This document shows positions 1 through 11,791 of a stretch of DNA of 64,000 nt, piece by piece. The DNA comes from Istiophorus platypterus (Eukaryota; Chordata; Actinopteri; Istiophoriformes; Istiophoridae). Made by a program: the position numbers and the translations under genes. The DNA is taken from positions 9,569,033-9,633,032 of the forward strand of contig CM029131.1 in the NCBI GenBank assembly GCA_016859345.1, read 5' to 3'. The notes beneath the pieces are model-generated. The model was not told the DNA's origin. It made no database searches and saw only the letters and a list, made by a program, of their open reading frames with translations. Position 1 is the stretch's first letter; every line of letters begins with the position of its first letter.

Positions 1-1290
1 TGGAAACAAAAAAATATACTCAGAAAGAGCAGACATGTCCAATTATTTCAAAAATTTGATTAAAAAGTTTGAAAAAAAAGGCAAATAATGGGTAATCACA
101 TAATTGCCTGAGGTAAATGTCCACAGTTATCTCCCTGTCACTTTAAAATGGTTCTGATTCAAACAACCTGCTAAAACTAGAACAGTGTAAATACTAAAAC
201 CTGCCCTAATATGAGTAAAAAAAAAGGAATTATTTCGGAACTATAAGTAGTAAAATTGCCAATGACAAACACTATTCCTATGGATGAGAACATCCTGATG
301 TGTATTAAGAAAATGCACTTGTGTTTCTCATAAAACACAAAATACTTCCTTAATACCAGATATCCACTATAAAATGTTTTTCTTAAAATTTGATGCTAAA
401 TTTGTTAATATAAATATAAACAAATTATCGATATAAATATAGTTATCTATACGTTATTTTATTTCTGTTTATCAAAGAAGCCGTGATAAATATAAGAGGT
501 GGGATACTGCTTAATAGTGCTTATTTACAATACAGTTTAGTAATATTAGTGATGTGTATTTTAATTTTCATTTTGAGCAAAACTATTCAGTATAGCATGT
601 TACATTAGCATTCCTGTGCACATTCATTTACACGCAAATGACTAATTGTGTCTCATAGTGTGGCTTCCATTATAAACACTTAGATACAGACTCTTTTTAA
701 TATACAGTGGTGATGCTGCTGTTGCAGCTCCTCTCCGGCATGAATCACTGTATATATTTAGCATTTTACACCGTTATCTTAATCACCTCTGTCCCCCTCT
801 CTGTTTCCTGTTGAGTTTTGTCAGGTACCCTGCAGTTGCAATATCTGACCAGTAGGCGGGGACATGTGCAGTCAGTCATCCCAACACATTCTCTGCTCCT
901 GAACTTGCATCCAGCATTTCTCTACTTCATTGAATTAAACTTAATATTTTGGTGCATTCGGGCTATTTTATCATAACTTTAGGCAAATTACATAACAAAA
1001 ACGGGGGGGGGGCACAGTTTTTCTTTTATGTCCATACAAATATGTATGTAAATGTGAAGTTTTTGTAAAGAGGTTCTCATACAAAAAGAGGTTGCTGATC
1101 ATAATTTTTGATTTCGCCTGGAAAAATTATTTAAAGAATAGTTAACAATATGCTAATGTTTGTAACTGGTTTGTGTTTAGTGAATAAAAAACATTGTTAT
1201 TTGTTACTTCTCTCACCTTTCAATCCAGCTCTCCTGAGGCTCCCATGGAGTGTGTTTGTCCTGCCTGAGAGCGCTTATCACATGGCATCT
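1..1290. other. AT-rich noncoding stretch, nothing recognised
   Basis: Strongly AT-rich sequence with stop codons throughout all frames, several A and T runs and a G10-type run near 1003. I see no exon, RNA gene or recognisable repeat. It could be intergenic or intronic. Confidence 0.55.
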
Positions 1291-1296
1291 ACTTTC

Positions 1297-1317
1297 TGTG
1301 TGTGTGTACAAGTATGT

Positions 1318-1358
<41 letters not shown>

Positions 1359-1402
1359 CTCAGTGGGTCCTCTTTTGTTCAGTTCACTAAATATGCCTGT
1401 GT

Positions 1403-1436
<34 letters not shown>
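1297..1436. repeat. Two TG microsatellites
   Basis: Uninterrupted TG runs lie at 1325-1356 and 1405-1436, about 16 repeats each, with a short interrupted run before them. About 95 bases downstream is a large CA array, so the two blocks are complementary on one strand. Confidence 0.95.
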
Positions 1437-1437
<1 letters not shown>

Positions 1438-1530
1438 GACCTGATAATCTGTGTGCTTTATGGAGTGCTGTTCACACATTGGTCTCCACTCTGATCCCAA
1501 ACCCAAACACAGCTTCAACCCTCCTTTATC

Positions 1531-1531
<1 letters not shown>

Positions 1532-1564
<33 letters not shown>

Positions 1565-1628
1565 TACATAAACATACATAAACGAGCACACACACCAACA
1601 CACTGACACGCACCGACACACTGACACT

Positions 1629-1721
<93 letters not shown>
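1532..1721. repeat. Compound CA microsatellite
   Basis: A CA run at 1532-1560 is followed by degenerate ACAT and GACAC-type repeats and then a pure CA run of about 46 units at 1630-1721. This is one of the longest arrays in the window. Confidence 0.95.
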
Positions 1722-1723
<2 letters not shown>

Positions 1724-1979
1724 CTAGAGTGTAGTATCCCTCCACCCTATGATTAAAAAACACTTCTTTTTCCTCCATAACACTTTTTTGGGTGATACAG
1801 TTCTTTGGTTGAACAGGAGAAATCTAAAAACCTAATTCGATTCTCTGCTAAAAACAAGTTTAGTTAATTACCATTGATTTTTAATGGTGCTTCATCCAAC
1901 ATATTTGCTTGCTCTTCTCTCTTTTTTTTCAATAAAATCACAGTCTTTTTGTATTAGTCTCCATAGCTTGACCTGTCTA

Positions 1980-1982
<3 letters not shown>

Positions 1983-2015
<33 letters not shown>
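1983..2015. repeat. CT microsatellite
   Basis: About 16 uninterrupted CT units within a pyrimidine-rich stretch. Confidence 0.95.
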
Positions 2016-2021
<6 letters not shown>

Positions 2022-2157
2022 CCTCTTTTTTCCCAGAGGCCAGTTGAGCTGATCACATACTGAATCCTACACAGATCCCAAACTCAAACACAGATTCTTT
2101 ATCAGGGAACACACTCCCGTATAATCCCTGGATAACTACACCTGTGACTGTGTGCGA

Positions 2158-2159
<2 letters not shown>

Positions 2160-2188
<29 letters not shown>
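2160..2188. repeat. TG microsatellite
   Basis: About 14 uninterrupted TG units. Confidence 0.95.
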
Positions 2189-2190
<2 letters not shown>

Positions 2191-2444
2191 TGCCCTGTGT
2201 TAATTATCAAACTGCACTCTTGTGAAGACAGCAGACAGAAATTGCAATTTGAAGAAAAGGGTTGTCGAGATCACAGCAGATACACAGCAGGTGGTTTACG
2301 TGACTTTTCCTATTCAACATCAACATTCAAATGTTGAACATACATGTTATTACATGTATATTAATGTAAACAGGCTGAACGGATGCACCAGCGGTAAAAC
2401 CCGGTTTTAATGTTAATAACTGCCTGATATCAGTTACAGTTTAC

Positions 2445-2968
2445 AGAGGCATTTAAAGACACCCAGAGCTTCACGGTACAGATGGATAATGACCCAAAAT
2501 AAACCGTTGAAGCAACCAAAGAGATTCTCAAGGCAAAGAAATGGACAAGTCAGTCCCCTGATTTCAACCGGACCGAGCAGGCTTTTCATGTACTGAAGAC
2601 AAAACTGAGGGCAGAAAGACCCACAAACATGTAGCAACTGAAGGCTGCTACAGTAAAGGTCTGGCAAAGCATCTCACGGGAGGAAACTCAGCATCTGGTG
2701 ACGTTCACGGGTTCCAGACTTCAGGCAGACATTGACTACAAAGGATGTTTGTCCAATTACTTTTGAGCCTCTGAAATGAGGGAATGTGTATAAAAATAGC
2801 TGTAATTCCTGAACAGTTAATGATAAACTTCTGTTAAACGCCTTGAATTAAAGCTGAGAGTTGACACTTATATCATATTTCGACTCGTTCGTTTCAAATC
2901 CATTGTGGTTGTGTACAGAGGTATAATTACGAAAACTGAGTCACCATCCAAATACTTATGGAACTAAC
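2445..2968 (+). mobile_element. Tc1/mariner-like transposon, decayed 3' half
   Basis: Translating the plus strand gives the C-terminal part of a Tc1-type DD34E transposase. Near 2480 it reads VQMDNDPK, which holds the second catalytic Asp. Near 2540-2570 it reads SQSPDFNRTEQAFHVLK, with the Glu of the triad in the position of the family's NPIEH-type motif. At about 2645-2735 come WQSISREETQHL and GSRLQADIDYKG, the usual tail. A stop codon follows directly after NDPK. Beyond the coding remnant, 2760-2968 resembles the noncoding 3' end of this fish Tc1 group and stops at a terminal-repeat-like sequence, CAAATACTTATGGA. The N-terminal DNA-binding half and the 5' terminal repeat are missing. It cannot be active. 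Family assignment is confident; the subfamily name is not. Confidence 0.88.
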
Positions 2969-2984
2969 GGCATATGCTACATTA

Positions 2985-3840
2985 CACAGGAACTGAAAGT
3001 CATGAAGGTGAGTGTCTTTTTAAAACAGTAACATGAATCATGATATATGGTTTGAATTTGATGTTTGAACATGTGATATGATGAGAATGTTTCCACATGT
3101 GATTTATCTTGTACAAAATTTCAACATCATGGCCTGAAAATGCAGTTTTGCTAAGTTTAAAACAGTATGATTGATCTGGTATGACAACTATTTGAAACAA
3201 GAGAAAAAAATTTACAGAGGTAAACAAAGTCTACCAAGAATGGAACATAGGCCATTTCCTGTTGCTCACACTTGCTTAAAAAAATCTACCTCCTTTAACA
3301 GTTCTTGGTCCTTTTTGAACGTCATATACAATACAATGACTGCATATTGAGCTCAAAGGCACAATGTCCGAGTGCGGTGACTCCACTCGCTCTTAATAAT
3401 CTTATTCTGCCATATTGCCCCCGGGTAAGAGCATTAGCTCCCTGCTAAAAATGTAACGATCAGTATGAGTTGCTCTTGCTGAACATCAGACCCCAGTTTA
3501 AACTTAAACTAAGAACAAAATAAGTGGTGACACATAACATGAGCCGATTATGACTTTGTTTTCGCGGCCCTCTGAAGCAAAAGTTCAATCTCCAGCTAAC
3601 AGCTCTAACTGGGGGACTTTTTTCAAGCGACATTGACAAGGCAGAGTAGAAATAAATGTCTAATGATTAAACGGGGAGCGCTGAGGTTTCCTTGTTGATG
3701 TCAATTACATCTTTAATTAGTGCATGTGTAATGTAAATACAGTCTGTTTTGATTGCTCCTGTGCCTCCTGTCCCACAGTAAAACAGATTTTCTCCCTCAT
3801 TAGGCAATCGCTCCTTCAAGTGCCTCTGTCCCCCAGGACC
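2985..3840. other. Unique noncoding stretch; possible conserved element near 3660-3830
   Basis: No exon or repeat recognised. The part at about 3690-3830 has low-complexity-free AT-rich sequence with TTAATTAGTGC-type homeodomain-like motifs and looks like the conserved noncoding elements found around teleost developmental genes. That resemblance is an impression only. Confidence 0.4.
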
Positions 3841-3847
3841 TGCCCTG

Positions 3848-3920
3848 TACGTGTGTGAGTGCGTGTGTGTGCGGCGTGTGTGTGTCTGTGTGTGCGGGCG
3901 AGTGTGTGTTATGTGGGCGT
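3848..3920. repeat. Interrupted TG microsatellite
   Basis: TG-rich stretch broken by GC and AG dinucleotides. A 12-base palindrome, TATGGATCCATA, lies just downstream near 3950. Confidence 0.85.
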
Positions 3921-4079
3921 GACGCAGAAAAGAAAAAAAACAGGCGGCGTATGGATCCATATGGAAAAGTGCTGTTAAGAAATTAAAAAAAAAAAGAATG
4001 GGTGCAACTTTGGGGGAAATGAAACAGTGATAATAAAAACAGAAAAAAAAATACACAAATTGTTCAACTTTTTAACAAC

Positions 4080-4545
4080 TTGGTCTCTTTTCTTATTGAC
4101 ACCAGCTTTTATCTACGTCAAACAGCAGATAATCGCCAACCTACTTTTATGTGTCCCAGTCTACTATTCTCTACTACTATTCTCTTCAGTCAAACTCTGA
4201 TTGCTCCTTTACCTGCTCTCATTGTTGAAGATGTCATTATCTATGTCTCATCATTATTCCTGGGGTCTTATGTGAATGCCGGGGCACATGAAAGGAACAA
4301 GGCTATTTCAATAAGCGAGACTAAAATATCACTCAAAATGCAGTGAAAAGACAGGATTTCACCCCCCCAGAATTGGCGTCTTTTATGTGCACACGAGCGG
4401 ACAGTGTGGTCGACCGCGCTGTCTTCACAGGACGCAGGGGTGCAGGTGTGTGCCTGCAGTTCACCTCGGTGCATGCTCGCAAAGCACCCTGAACTATTTA
4501 AAGCCTTTCAAAGAGCCTGCAGATTGAAAAAGGTCCTGGAAAAGT
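4080..4545. other. Unique noncoding stretch, nothing recognised
   Basis: Mixed-composition sequence without a recognisable exon or repeat. Short open frames are present on both strands but show no domain or compositional sign of coding. Confidence 0.5.
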
Positions 4546-4549
4546 ACAG

Positions 4550-4835
4550 CAGGACACGGGCGATGAAGGAAAAGGACGCTGATGGGGAACGAGAGGAGCG
4601 ACAAGAAAAGTAGCTCAGAGAGTTTGGAGAGGGACGGAAATGATGAGGAGACGGAGGGAGAAACAAGGCAAGGCGCTGAGAAAACAAGGGAGAAAAAGAG
4701 GGAGCGATGCCATGTGTTACGCACCTGAGCCCTGAGAAAAGGAGGGAGTGCTGGGGTTTTGGGTGGGGGGGTTGGAAAGAAGAGGGTGGAGGAGGAGGAG
4801 GAGTAGGAGGAGGAGAGAGGGGACGATGGGAGAGA
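4550..4835. repeat. Purine-rich tract with GGA repeats
   Basis: The plus strand is overwhelmingly A and G for almost 290 bases. A GGA run lies at about 4787-4816, and a G-quadruplex-capable segment at 4753-4771 has GGGG, GGG and G7 runs separated by short loops. Open frames through it are Lys/Glu/Gly-rich or Ser/Pro-rich by composition only. Confidence 0.85.
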
Positions 4836-4934
4836 ATCAGTTCCACTACACGCTCATTACCACCTATTCATCTGGAAGACATCTCTGCACAGATACACTG
4901 CTGGCTAACTCGGTCGCGCTGGCTCTCAGAGTCC

Positions 4935-5042
4935 CAGTGTGCGTGTGTGTGTGTGCTTGTGTGTGTGTGTTCCTGTGCCTGTATTTGGTTGCGTGTATAT
5001 GCCTGTGTGTTGGTGTGTTAATGCATGTGTCTGTGTACATGT
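4935..5042. repeat. Degenerate TG-rich repeat
   Basis: TGTGTG blocks interrupted by C, GTAT and TTGG; an ageing TG microsatellite. Confidence 0.85.
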
Positions 5043-5397
5043 AGGTCGGCCTTTGCCCCCGTTCTTAATAAGATAAATGCCTCCGTAATGACCCATATTT
5101 ACATCCAACCTCCCTGCTCTTTTCAAGTCCTTTCTCTTCCTCGTGCACAATGCACGGTTTTCTTTCTGCTTCCCTGCTCTTACTTTGAAGGCTGCGACAG
5201 AAATTAGACCCCTTTACCATAAAAAACACAAGTGCTTACGTCCTCTTGGGGTAATGGAAGATGATATTTGCTTGTTGCACTACAAGGTCTCTCATTAGGC
5301 CTTTTGATATTAAATGCAGCATTGAATGTGCTTATAAGAACAATGGAAAACCATTCAAAGGCACCACCAGTGAAGGACAACTGAGGTGGTCCAGTGC

Positions 5398-5429
<32 letters not shown>
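5398..5429. repeat. TAT trinucleotide microsatellite
   Basis: About ten TAT units. The array ends exactly at the TA dinucleotide that forms the left target site of the adjoining Tc1-like element, so the transposon inserted at the edge of, or into, this repeat. Confidence 0.95.
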
Positions 5430-5430
<1 letters not shown>

Positions 5431-6311
5431 AGTGCATTCACAAAGTATTCAGACCCCCTTACTGTCAGAATTCCACTAATTTAAAGAAAAAGGAAAAACT
5501 GAAATATCACATTGACATAAATCTTCAGACCCTTTGCCATGACACTCAAAATTTAGCTCAGGCGCCTCCCATTTCTCCTGATCATCTTTGAGATGTTTCT
5601 GCACCTTGTCTGGAGTCCACCTGTGATAAATTTGACCAATTGGACATGATTCGGAGAAGCACGCACCTGTCTATATAAGGTCTCACAGCTCAAAATGCAT
5701 ATCAGAGCAAAACCCAAGTCTTAAGTCAAAGGAATCACCAGCAGAGTTCAGAGACAGAGTTGTATCAAGGCTGAGATCTGGGGGAAACTTCATAAACAGA
5801 CTGCATTGAAGTCTCCCTAGAGAACATTGGCCTCCTTAATCCTTAAATGGAACAACCAGGACTCTTCCTAGAGCTGGTCAACCGGCCAAACTGAGCAATC
5901 GGGCGAGAGGGGCCTTGGTAATAGAGGTGACCAAGAACCTGATGGTCACTCTGGATGAACTCCAGAGATCCTGTGTGGAGAAGGGAGAAACTTCCAGAAG
6001 GACAACCGTCACTGCAGCACTCCACCGATCTGGGCTTCATGACAGAGTGGCCAGATGGAAGCCTTTCCTCAGTGAAAGCCAATTGGAGTTTGCAAAAAAC
6101 AAAGCGCCTAAAGGACTCGGACTGTGAGAAACAAGATTCTCTGGTCTAGTGAAACCAAGATTGATCTACATGGCTTCAATTCTAAGCGTCATGTCTGGAC
6201 AAAAGCAGGAACCGTTCATCTCCACAACTTAACCCACTGTATTTAGCATCAGGCTGCAACATAAGGAAATGTGAAAAAGGAGAGGGGTCTGACTACTCAC
6301 TGAATTTGCTG
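5430..6311 (+). mobile_element. Tc1-like transposon, internally deleted, both ends present
   Basis: An 882-base element. The left end begins CAGTGCATTCACAAAGTATT and the right end, read on the minus strand, begins CAGCAAATTCAGTGAGTAGT; the two are clear imperfect inverted repeats of about 28 bases. TA dinucleotides flank it at 5428-5429 and 6312-6313, the target duplication of this superfamily. A TATA-like CTATATAAGG lies at 5671-5680 in the 5' untranslated part. Transposase remnants follow from about 5875: GQPAKLSNRARGALV, then VTLDELQRSCVEKGE and VARWKPF, then after a frame change VRNKILWSSETKIDL and KRHVWTKAGT. The first catalytic Asp, normally in WSDET, is Ser here (codon 6148-6150). The second and third catalytic residues are gone because about 700 bases near 6225-6235 are missing compared with the usual 1.6 kb element. 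It is a dead, MITE-like relic. Confidence 0.93.
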
Positions 6312-6313
6312 TA

Positions 6314-7035
6314 CATACATTTATGTATATGAAAGAAGGTCTTTTCACATTTTAGTGCTTTCTCTGGTCTGTAAGTCATCAAAGCAAAGGTCTAGTGTGG
6401 TAGAGACTTTAAGAAATATAAAAAGAAAGAAGAAACACAGAACAGAGAGTCTGACCAGGAATACTCAAGATGCTGAAATGCATCCAATCGAAACTGAAAA
6501 CCATATTGCAGGCAAAATTTGGTATCAAAGACAACAATGATGGACATTCTACTCAAAACTTGGTGCTCTGAGCTCCACAAGGAAAATCAGTGTTGACATA
6601 AAGTCTCACTTATCTTTGCATTTACCCGCTTCAGTAATTCACTTCTCTACAGAAGCAGGATGCTTTCATGAAGATGGACATGCATGCTGCCTTTATCAAT
6701 CACTGAAAATGCAGATCTCACAACCCAAGCTGGACTATTCCACTTCACACTACGACGGTTCGAAAGAGGCCAAAAAATAAATAAGATAAATAAATTCAAC
6801 CATCTATTTCAAAAAATGCTGCAAAACTTCCTAGAATTTAAAAAAACATGATCAATTAGACCTTTGCCTAAGTAAATCTGTCTTCACACGTTCTTGTCCG
6901 CCCGATTATGTGTTGACACTTGTGTGTGTGCACCACCACCCATATGCACGTGCATATTTGTGTGTGTCGTACAGCTGGCAGTCTTGCAGACAGGTGGGCT
7001 GGCAGCACTTCCCTTCCAAAGAGTCGTAGCCTCAC
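6314..7035. other. Unique noncoding stretch
   Basis: AT-rich sequence with no recognised exon or repeat, becoming TG-rich near 6910-6970. Confidence 0.5.
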
Positions 7036-7040
7036 AAATG

Positions 7041-7054
7041 CCCCCCCCCCCCCC
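7041..7054. repeat. Poly-C run
   Basis: Fourteen consecutive C residues. Confidence 0.95.
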
Positions 7055-7089
7055 GCATCGCCTTCCTCCTCGTCTCGTTAGCTGCTGTT

Positions 7090-7330
7090 TTTTTAATGCA
7101 CCGTCCCAATCTGGAGGGACATATGTAGCTGCACATTTCCCCCCTCATTTGGGCTCCTAAGAAATTGTCCCACATAAATATTGCAAATTAGTGGGACCAA
7201 ATGGCCTTTTATGAATTCTTCTGTCACCAAAACGATTTTCAAATGGCTGCTTTTATTTTCTCTCTGATGTACATCTGTTAAAGGAAATAAACAAGAAAAC
7301 AACAACAGATTTTTGCATGTGAGCTCATGT
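7090..7330. other. Unique AT-rich stretch, possible conserved element
   Basis: Non-repetitive sequence between two simple repeats, containing a short inverted pair GTCCCAC/GTGGGAC near 7168-7195 around an AT-rich core. No coding signal. It has the look of a noncoding conserved block, unproven. Confidence 0.3.
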
Positions 7331-7623
7331 CGGTGTACGCAGGAAGCGAGGACAATATGTCTGTGTGTGCATTCATCGATGTCTAAACTTCCATACCCTT
7401 ATTGTGAGATTTTCACAAACGCATTTTCATTAGAAAATAAAAAGACGGTACATTTTTTTTTTTGTATGTATTACTTGCATATGATGCTGGACATCGACTT
7501 CGACACATCGGTGACATTCCCAACCCGGGATGTTCCCGTCTGGATTTCCTTCCCAAACAGATCTATTGTGTCGGAGTGAAAAGGCAGACCCTGCCGAGAC
7601 ACTCACTCACTCACTTGAACACA

Positions 7624-7626
<3 letters not shown>

Positions 7627-7711
<85 letters not shown>

Positions 7712-7723
7712 CACACACACACA
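7627..7723. repeat. CA microsatellite
   Basis: Two CA runs, 7627-7695 and 7697-7723, separated by a single extra A. ACTC units precede it at about 7600-7614, and a short TG run follows at about 7767-7785. Confidence 0.95.
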
Positions 7724-7929
7724 ATGTCACCCCACCAGCTTGAGCATTTGTCCGTACGAGTCTGTGTATGTGTGTGTGTGTGTGTGGTGCAGACTGCCGT
7801 GCCAGAGCCCTCTGCCCCTCTCTCCATCTGCTGAAGCCCCCCAGGCTGGACCAAGGTCACTTCTCTCCTCTCCTTTAGCATGGATGCGGAGCTGTGTGCA
7901 CGTGCTAGTGCACAAGCGTTAGTGTGTGT

Positions 7930-8660
7930 TTTTGTGGGTAACCGGAACAGGGAGAAGGTACGGTTGGAACAAGCCACAAATACTGGAGGAATCAGGTAGG
8001 GGAGAGACATGTGCGCTTATAGAGACATACAATCTCATTAGAAATAAAGGGGAATAGCTCCTTATTATACATTATGAGAGTTAATATTAGATTTTATTAG
8101 TAACATTGCCTAACTGCTTCAATTGATGTATCTGAAGGTGTATTTACCTGTTTTTGACCAGACACAGTTTAGATACTTTTTTTCAGACAAAAATTTCTTA
8201 AAGGTTTAGATTTAGTCAACCTAATGTGCCAGTTGGGTGGAGCCTCCCTGTTAGTACGATGCAACTTTTTATTCACATAACAGTAGCTTGATAGTTTTAT
8301 GAGATATATTCTAATGTTAGACATATCGAGTGTGTCAAAGTCTGCACATTTGGCCTTTTAGGGGATGAGCAATGAACCAAAGAAAAGTGTAATTATTCCT
8401 TGAGTCAATCGGGGTTTTTCGTGGTAGTAGTTTTTTAACTCATTGTAAGTATTAATGCATGCATCACCTAACCACTGAAAACATATTCTACAGGTAAAGT
8501 CAATAAACGATATCAAAAAATACGAACATGTCCTTTAAAAAAAAAAAAAAGATACTTATCAACATTTTTAGTGACAATGAAATATAATATTCTGGCAGCA
8601 CCAAACTGCACGCCACAGTAGAACAAACAATATCTCTCGTCTTCAAATCTCTAGACAGCA
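7930..8660. other. AT-rich noncoding stretch, nothing recognised
   Basis: No exon, RNA gene or identifiable repeat apart from a poly-A run near 8538-8551. Confidence 0.5.
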
Positions 8661-8662
8661 TG

Positions 8663-8664
<2 letters not shown>

Positions 8665-8695
<31 letters not shown>

Positions 8696-8712
8696 ACACA
8701 CACTACACACAC
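8665..8712. repeat. CT microsatellite followed by short CA run
   Basis: About 14 CT units at 8665-8693, then interrupted CA to about 8712. Confidence 0.95.
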
Positions 8713-8714
8713 AG

Positions 8715-9950
8715 CAGAAACCAAACATTGACAGAGCGCTGCTCCTTCCCTCGGTCTTAAGACGTGCTTGTCCCCTCCAGAGGGAACAGACTGGGCACAC
8801 TGCCAAACACTGTCGTCCACTTAGCAGTTAAAAGCTCACATAATCACCACACACACAAACACACATGCCACGAAACACGCATGCAAAGACACACTGACTA
8901 TTACAGTGTGTACGCACACAGACATGATAATTGTTATTACAAATAAAAACTAATAAGGTAAATGCAGGCTAAGAGAGGTGTGTTTTAGCTGCACTTTAGG
9001 AAATTAACTTGCGTGAATGGGAAATACAAAGGAAACATGTCTAATGAGGAGCAGGGACAAGCTTTTTGTCTTCAGAACTTCAGCTGTCTTACGTCCAGAG
9101 GACCCAGAGACACACAGGGCATGATTAAAGCACCATTAAAATGGGCAGAGAAAGAAGAGAGTTGATTCTCAGTGGGATAAAAATAAAGTTACACCAAGAT
9201 ACATGGGTCATTCATAGCCTCATCTGGTTCGACCGGTTCAGTTGCTGCGCCTTCATCATATTCTTCAGTGTTTTTAAACTCTTTCCTGCAGCAACAGCAA
9301 CAAAAAAAACTCAGCCGCCTGCATCACAGTGCTCCCAAAATCTGGCTTTAAAGCTGCGTGTTCCGTTTTCCCATTTAGATAAAATGAGCTTAAAAGTCTT
9401 TTAACTTTCAACTGACCCCTTCAACTTCTGAACTTTCTTTGGTGCTGCATTAAAGAGCCACCATAACAAAACAGTGTTTTCATTAGTGCACTCAGAGTGA
9501 AATGTGCCTTTATGTGAATCCTAATATGATTTCTAGTGATTTCACCATTCGCATCTATCAATTTAAGGGTTTATTATTATGGTTTTTAGGTAACATATTG
9601 TTGCATAGATAATGAAATGTGACATGCCTTCATAAATCTTGTTATTCAAATGTCTCTTTCAAATAATTCTTTTACCTGCTTTGTCTCAGCACCAGTAACG
9701 TTTGTCATGCGGTAAAACGAAGTGTTCCTGATTCCTACCGGTGTCTCTGGTCTACGAATGGCAAAGTCAACCTGCTCCGCTTTCATCACTGATGAGAAAC
9801 TGGAGAGGAGCCAGAGGCTGAACTCTCTTTGTGTTTTCTAATTAATCTATTCAGTGCACCAGTCACAAAATAACAGCCTTTTTGTCACTCTGAAGTTATT
9901 AAAAAAAGAAAAGCTTGTAAAAGCCTCGGGTCAAAGAGGAAATGCAGCAG
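8715..9950. other. Unique noncoding stretch
   Basis: Mixed sequence with scattered CACA near 8845-8920 and no recognised gene or repeat. Short frames here lack any identifiable domain. Confidence 0.5.
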
Positions 9951-9956
9951 TGTGAA

Positions 9957-10237
9957 TATGTGTGTGTGTGTGTGTGTGTATGTGTGTGTTTTAAATTATG
10001 TTTAGATACAGTGTGTCAAGGTGAGACTATCTCTTCCCTTATCTGCTGTGTCTTCAAGGTGTACTGTTGATTGGTCGATAGGGGCCTGGTATGTACACAC
10101 ACACTCACACACACTCACACACACACACACGCACGTACTTGCATACAGAGAAATGTCACCTTACTCTTGCAAGCTGTTAGCCAAGCACTTCCATGCCAAA
10201 CCATCCTGCCCCTCTGGAACTTGGAGCGAGGAAGAGC

Positions 10238-10271
<34 letters not shown>

Positions 10272-11055
10272 GTTTTAAATTATGTTTAGATACAGTGTGT
10301 CAAGGTGAGACTATCTCTTCCCTTATCTGCTGTGTCTTCAAGGTGTACTGTTGATTGGTCGATAGGGGCCTGGTATGTACACACACACTCACACACACAC
10401 ACACTGCTCTGCATACAGAGAAATGTCACCTTACTCTTGCAAGCTGTTAGCCAAGCACTTCCATGCCAAACCATCCTGCCCCTCTGGAACTTGGAGCGAG
10501 GAAGAGCCTGTGTGTGCGTGTGTGTGTGTGTGTGTGTTTGTGTGTGTTTTAAATTATGTTTAGATACAGTGTGTCAAGGTGAGACTATCTCTTCCCTTAT
10601 CTGCTGTGTCTTCAAGGTGTACTGTTGATTGGTCGATAGGGGCCTGGTATGTACACACACACTCACACACACACACACTGCTCTGCATACAGAGAAATGT
10701 CACCTTACTCTTGCAAGCTGTTAGCCAAGCACTTCCATGCCAAACCATCCTGCCCCTCTGGAACTTGGAGCGAGGAAGAGCCTGTGTGTGCGTGTGTGTG
10801 TGTGTGTGTGTATGTGTGTGTTTTAAATTATGTTTAGATACAGTGTGTCAAGGTGAGACTATCTCTTCCCTTATCTGCTGTGTCTTCAAGGTGTACTGTT
10901 GATTGGTCGATAGGGGCCTGGTATGTACACACACACACACACACACACACACTGCTCTGCATACAGAGAAATGTCACCTTACTCTTGCAAGCTGTTAGCC
11001 AAGCACTTCCATGCCAAACCATCCTGCCCCTCTGGAACTTGGAGCGAGGAAGAGC

Positions 11056-11089
<34 letters not shown>

Positions 11090-11325
11090 GTTTTAAATTA
11101 TGTTTAGATACAGTGTGTCAAGGTGAGACTATCTCTTCCCTTATCTGCTGTGTCTTCAAGGTGTACTGTTGATTGGTCGATAGGTGCCTGGTATGTACAC
11201 ACACACTCACACACACACACACTGCTCTGCATACAGAGAAATGTCACCTTACTCTTGCAAGCTGTTAGCCAAGCACTTCCATGCCAAACCATCCTGCCCC
11301 TCTGGAACTTGGAGCGAGGAAGAGC

Positions 11326-11359
<34 letters not shown>

Positions 11360-11464
11360 GTTTTAAATTATGTTTAGATACAGTGTGTCAAGGTGAGACT
11401 ATCTCTTCCCTTATCTGCTGTGTCTTCAAGGTGTACTGTTGATTGGTCGATAGGGGCCTGGTAT

Positions 11465-11517
<53 letters not shown>

Positions 11518-11586
11518 TCTGCATACAGAGAAATGTCACCTTACTCTTGCAAGCTGTTAGCCAAAGCACTTCCATGCCAAACCATC

Positions 11587-11643
<57 letters not shown>

Positions 11644-11758
11644 TCTGCATACAGAGAAATGTCACCTTACTCTTGCAAGCTGTTAGCCAAGCACTTCCAT
11701 GCCAAACCATCCTGCCCCTCTGGAACTTGGAGCGAGGAAGAGCCTGTGTGTGCGTGTG

Positions 11759-11791
<33 letters not shown>

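Noticed and set aside
5204..5437. Frame with poly-Asn start
   Set aside because: The Asn run is the TAT/ATA microsatellite at 5398-5429 read on the minus strand.
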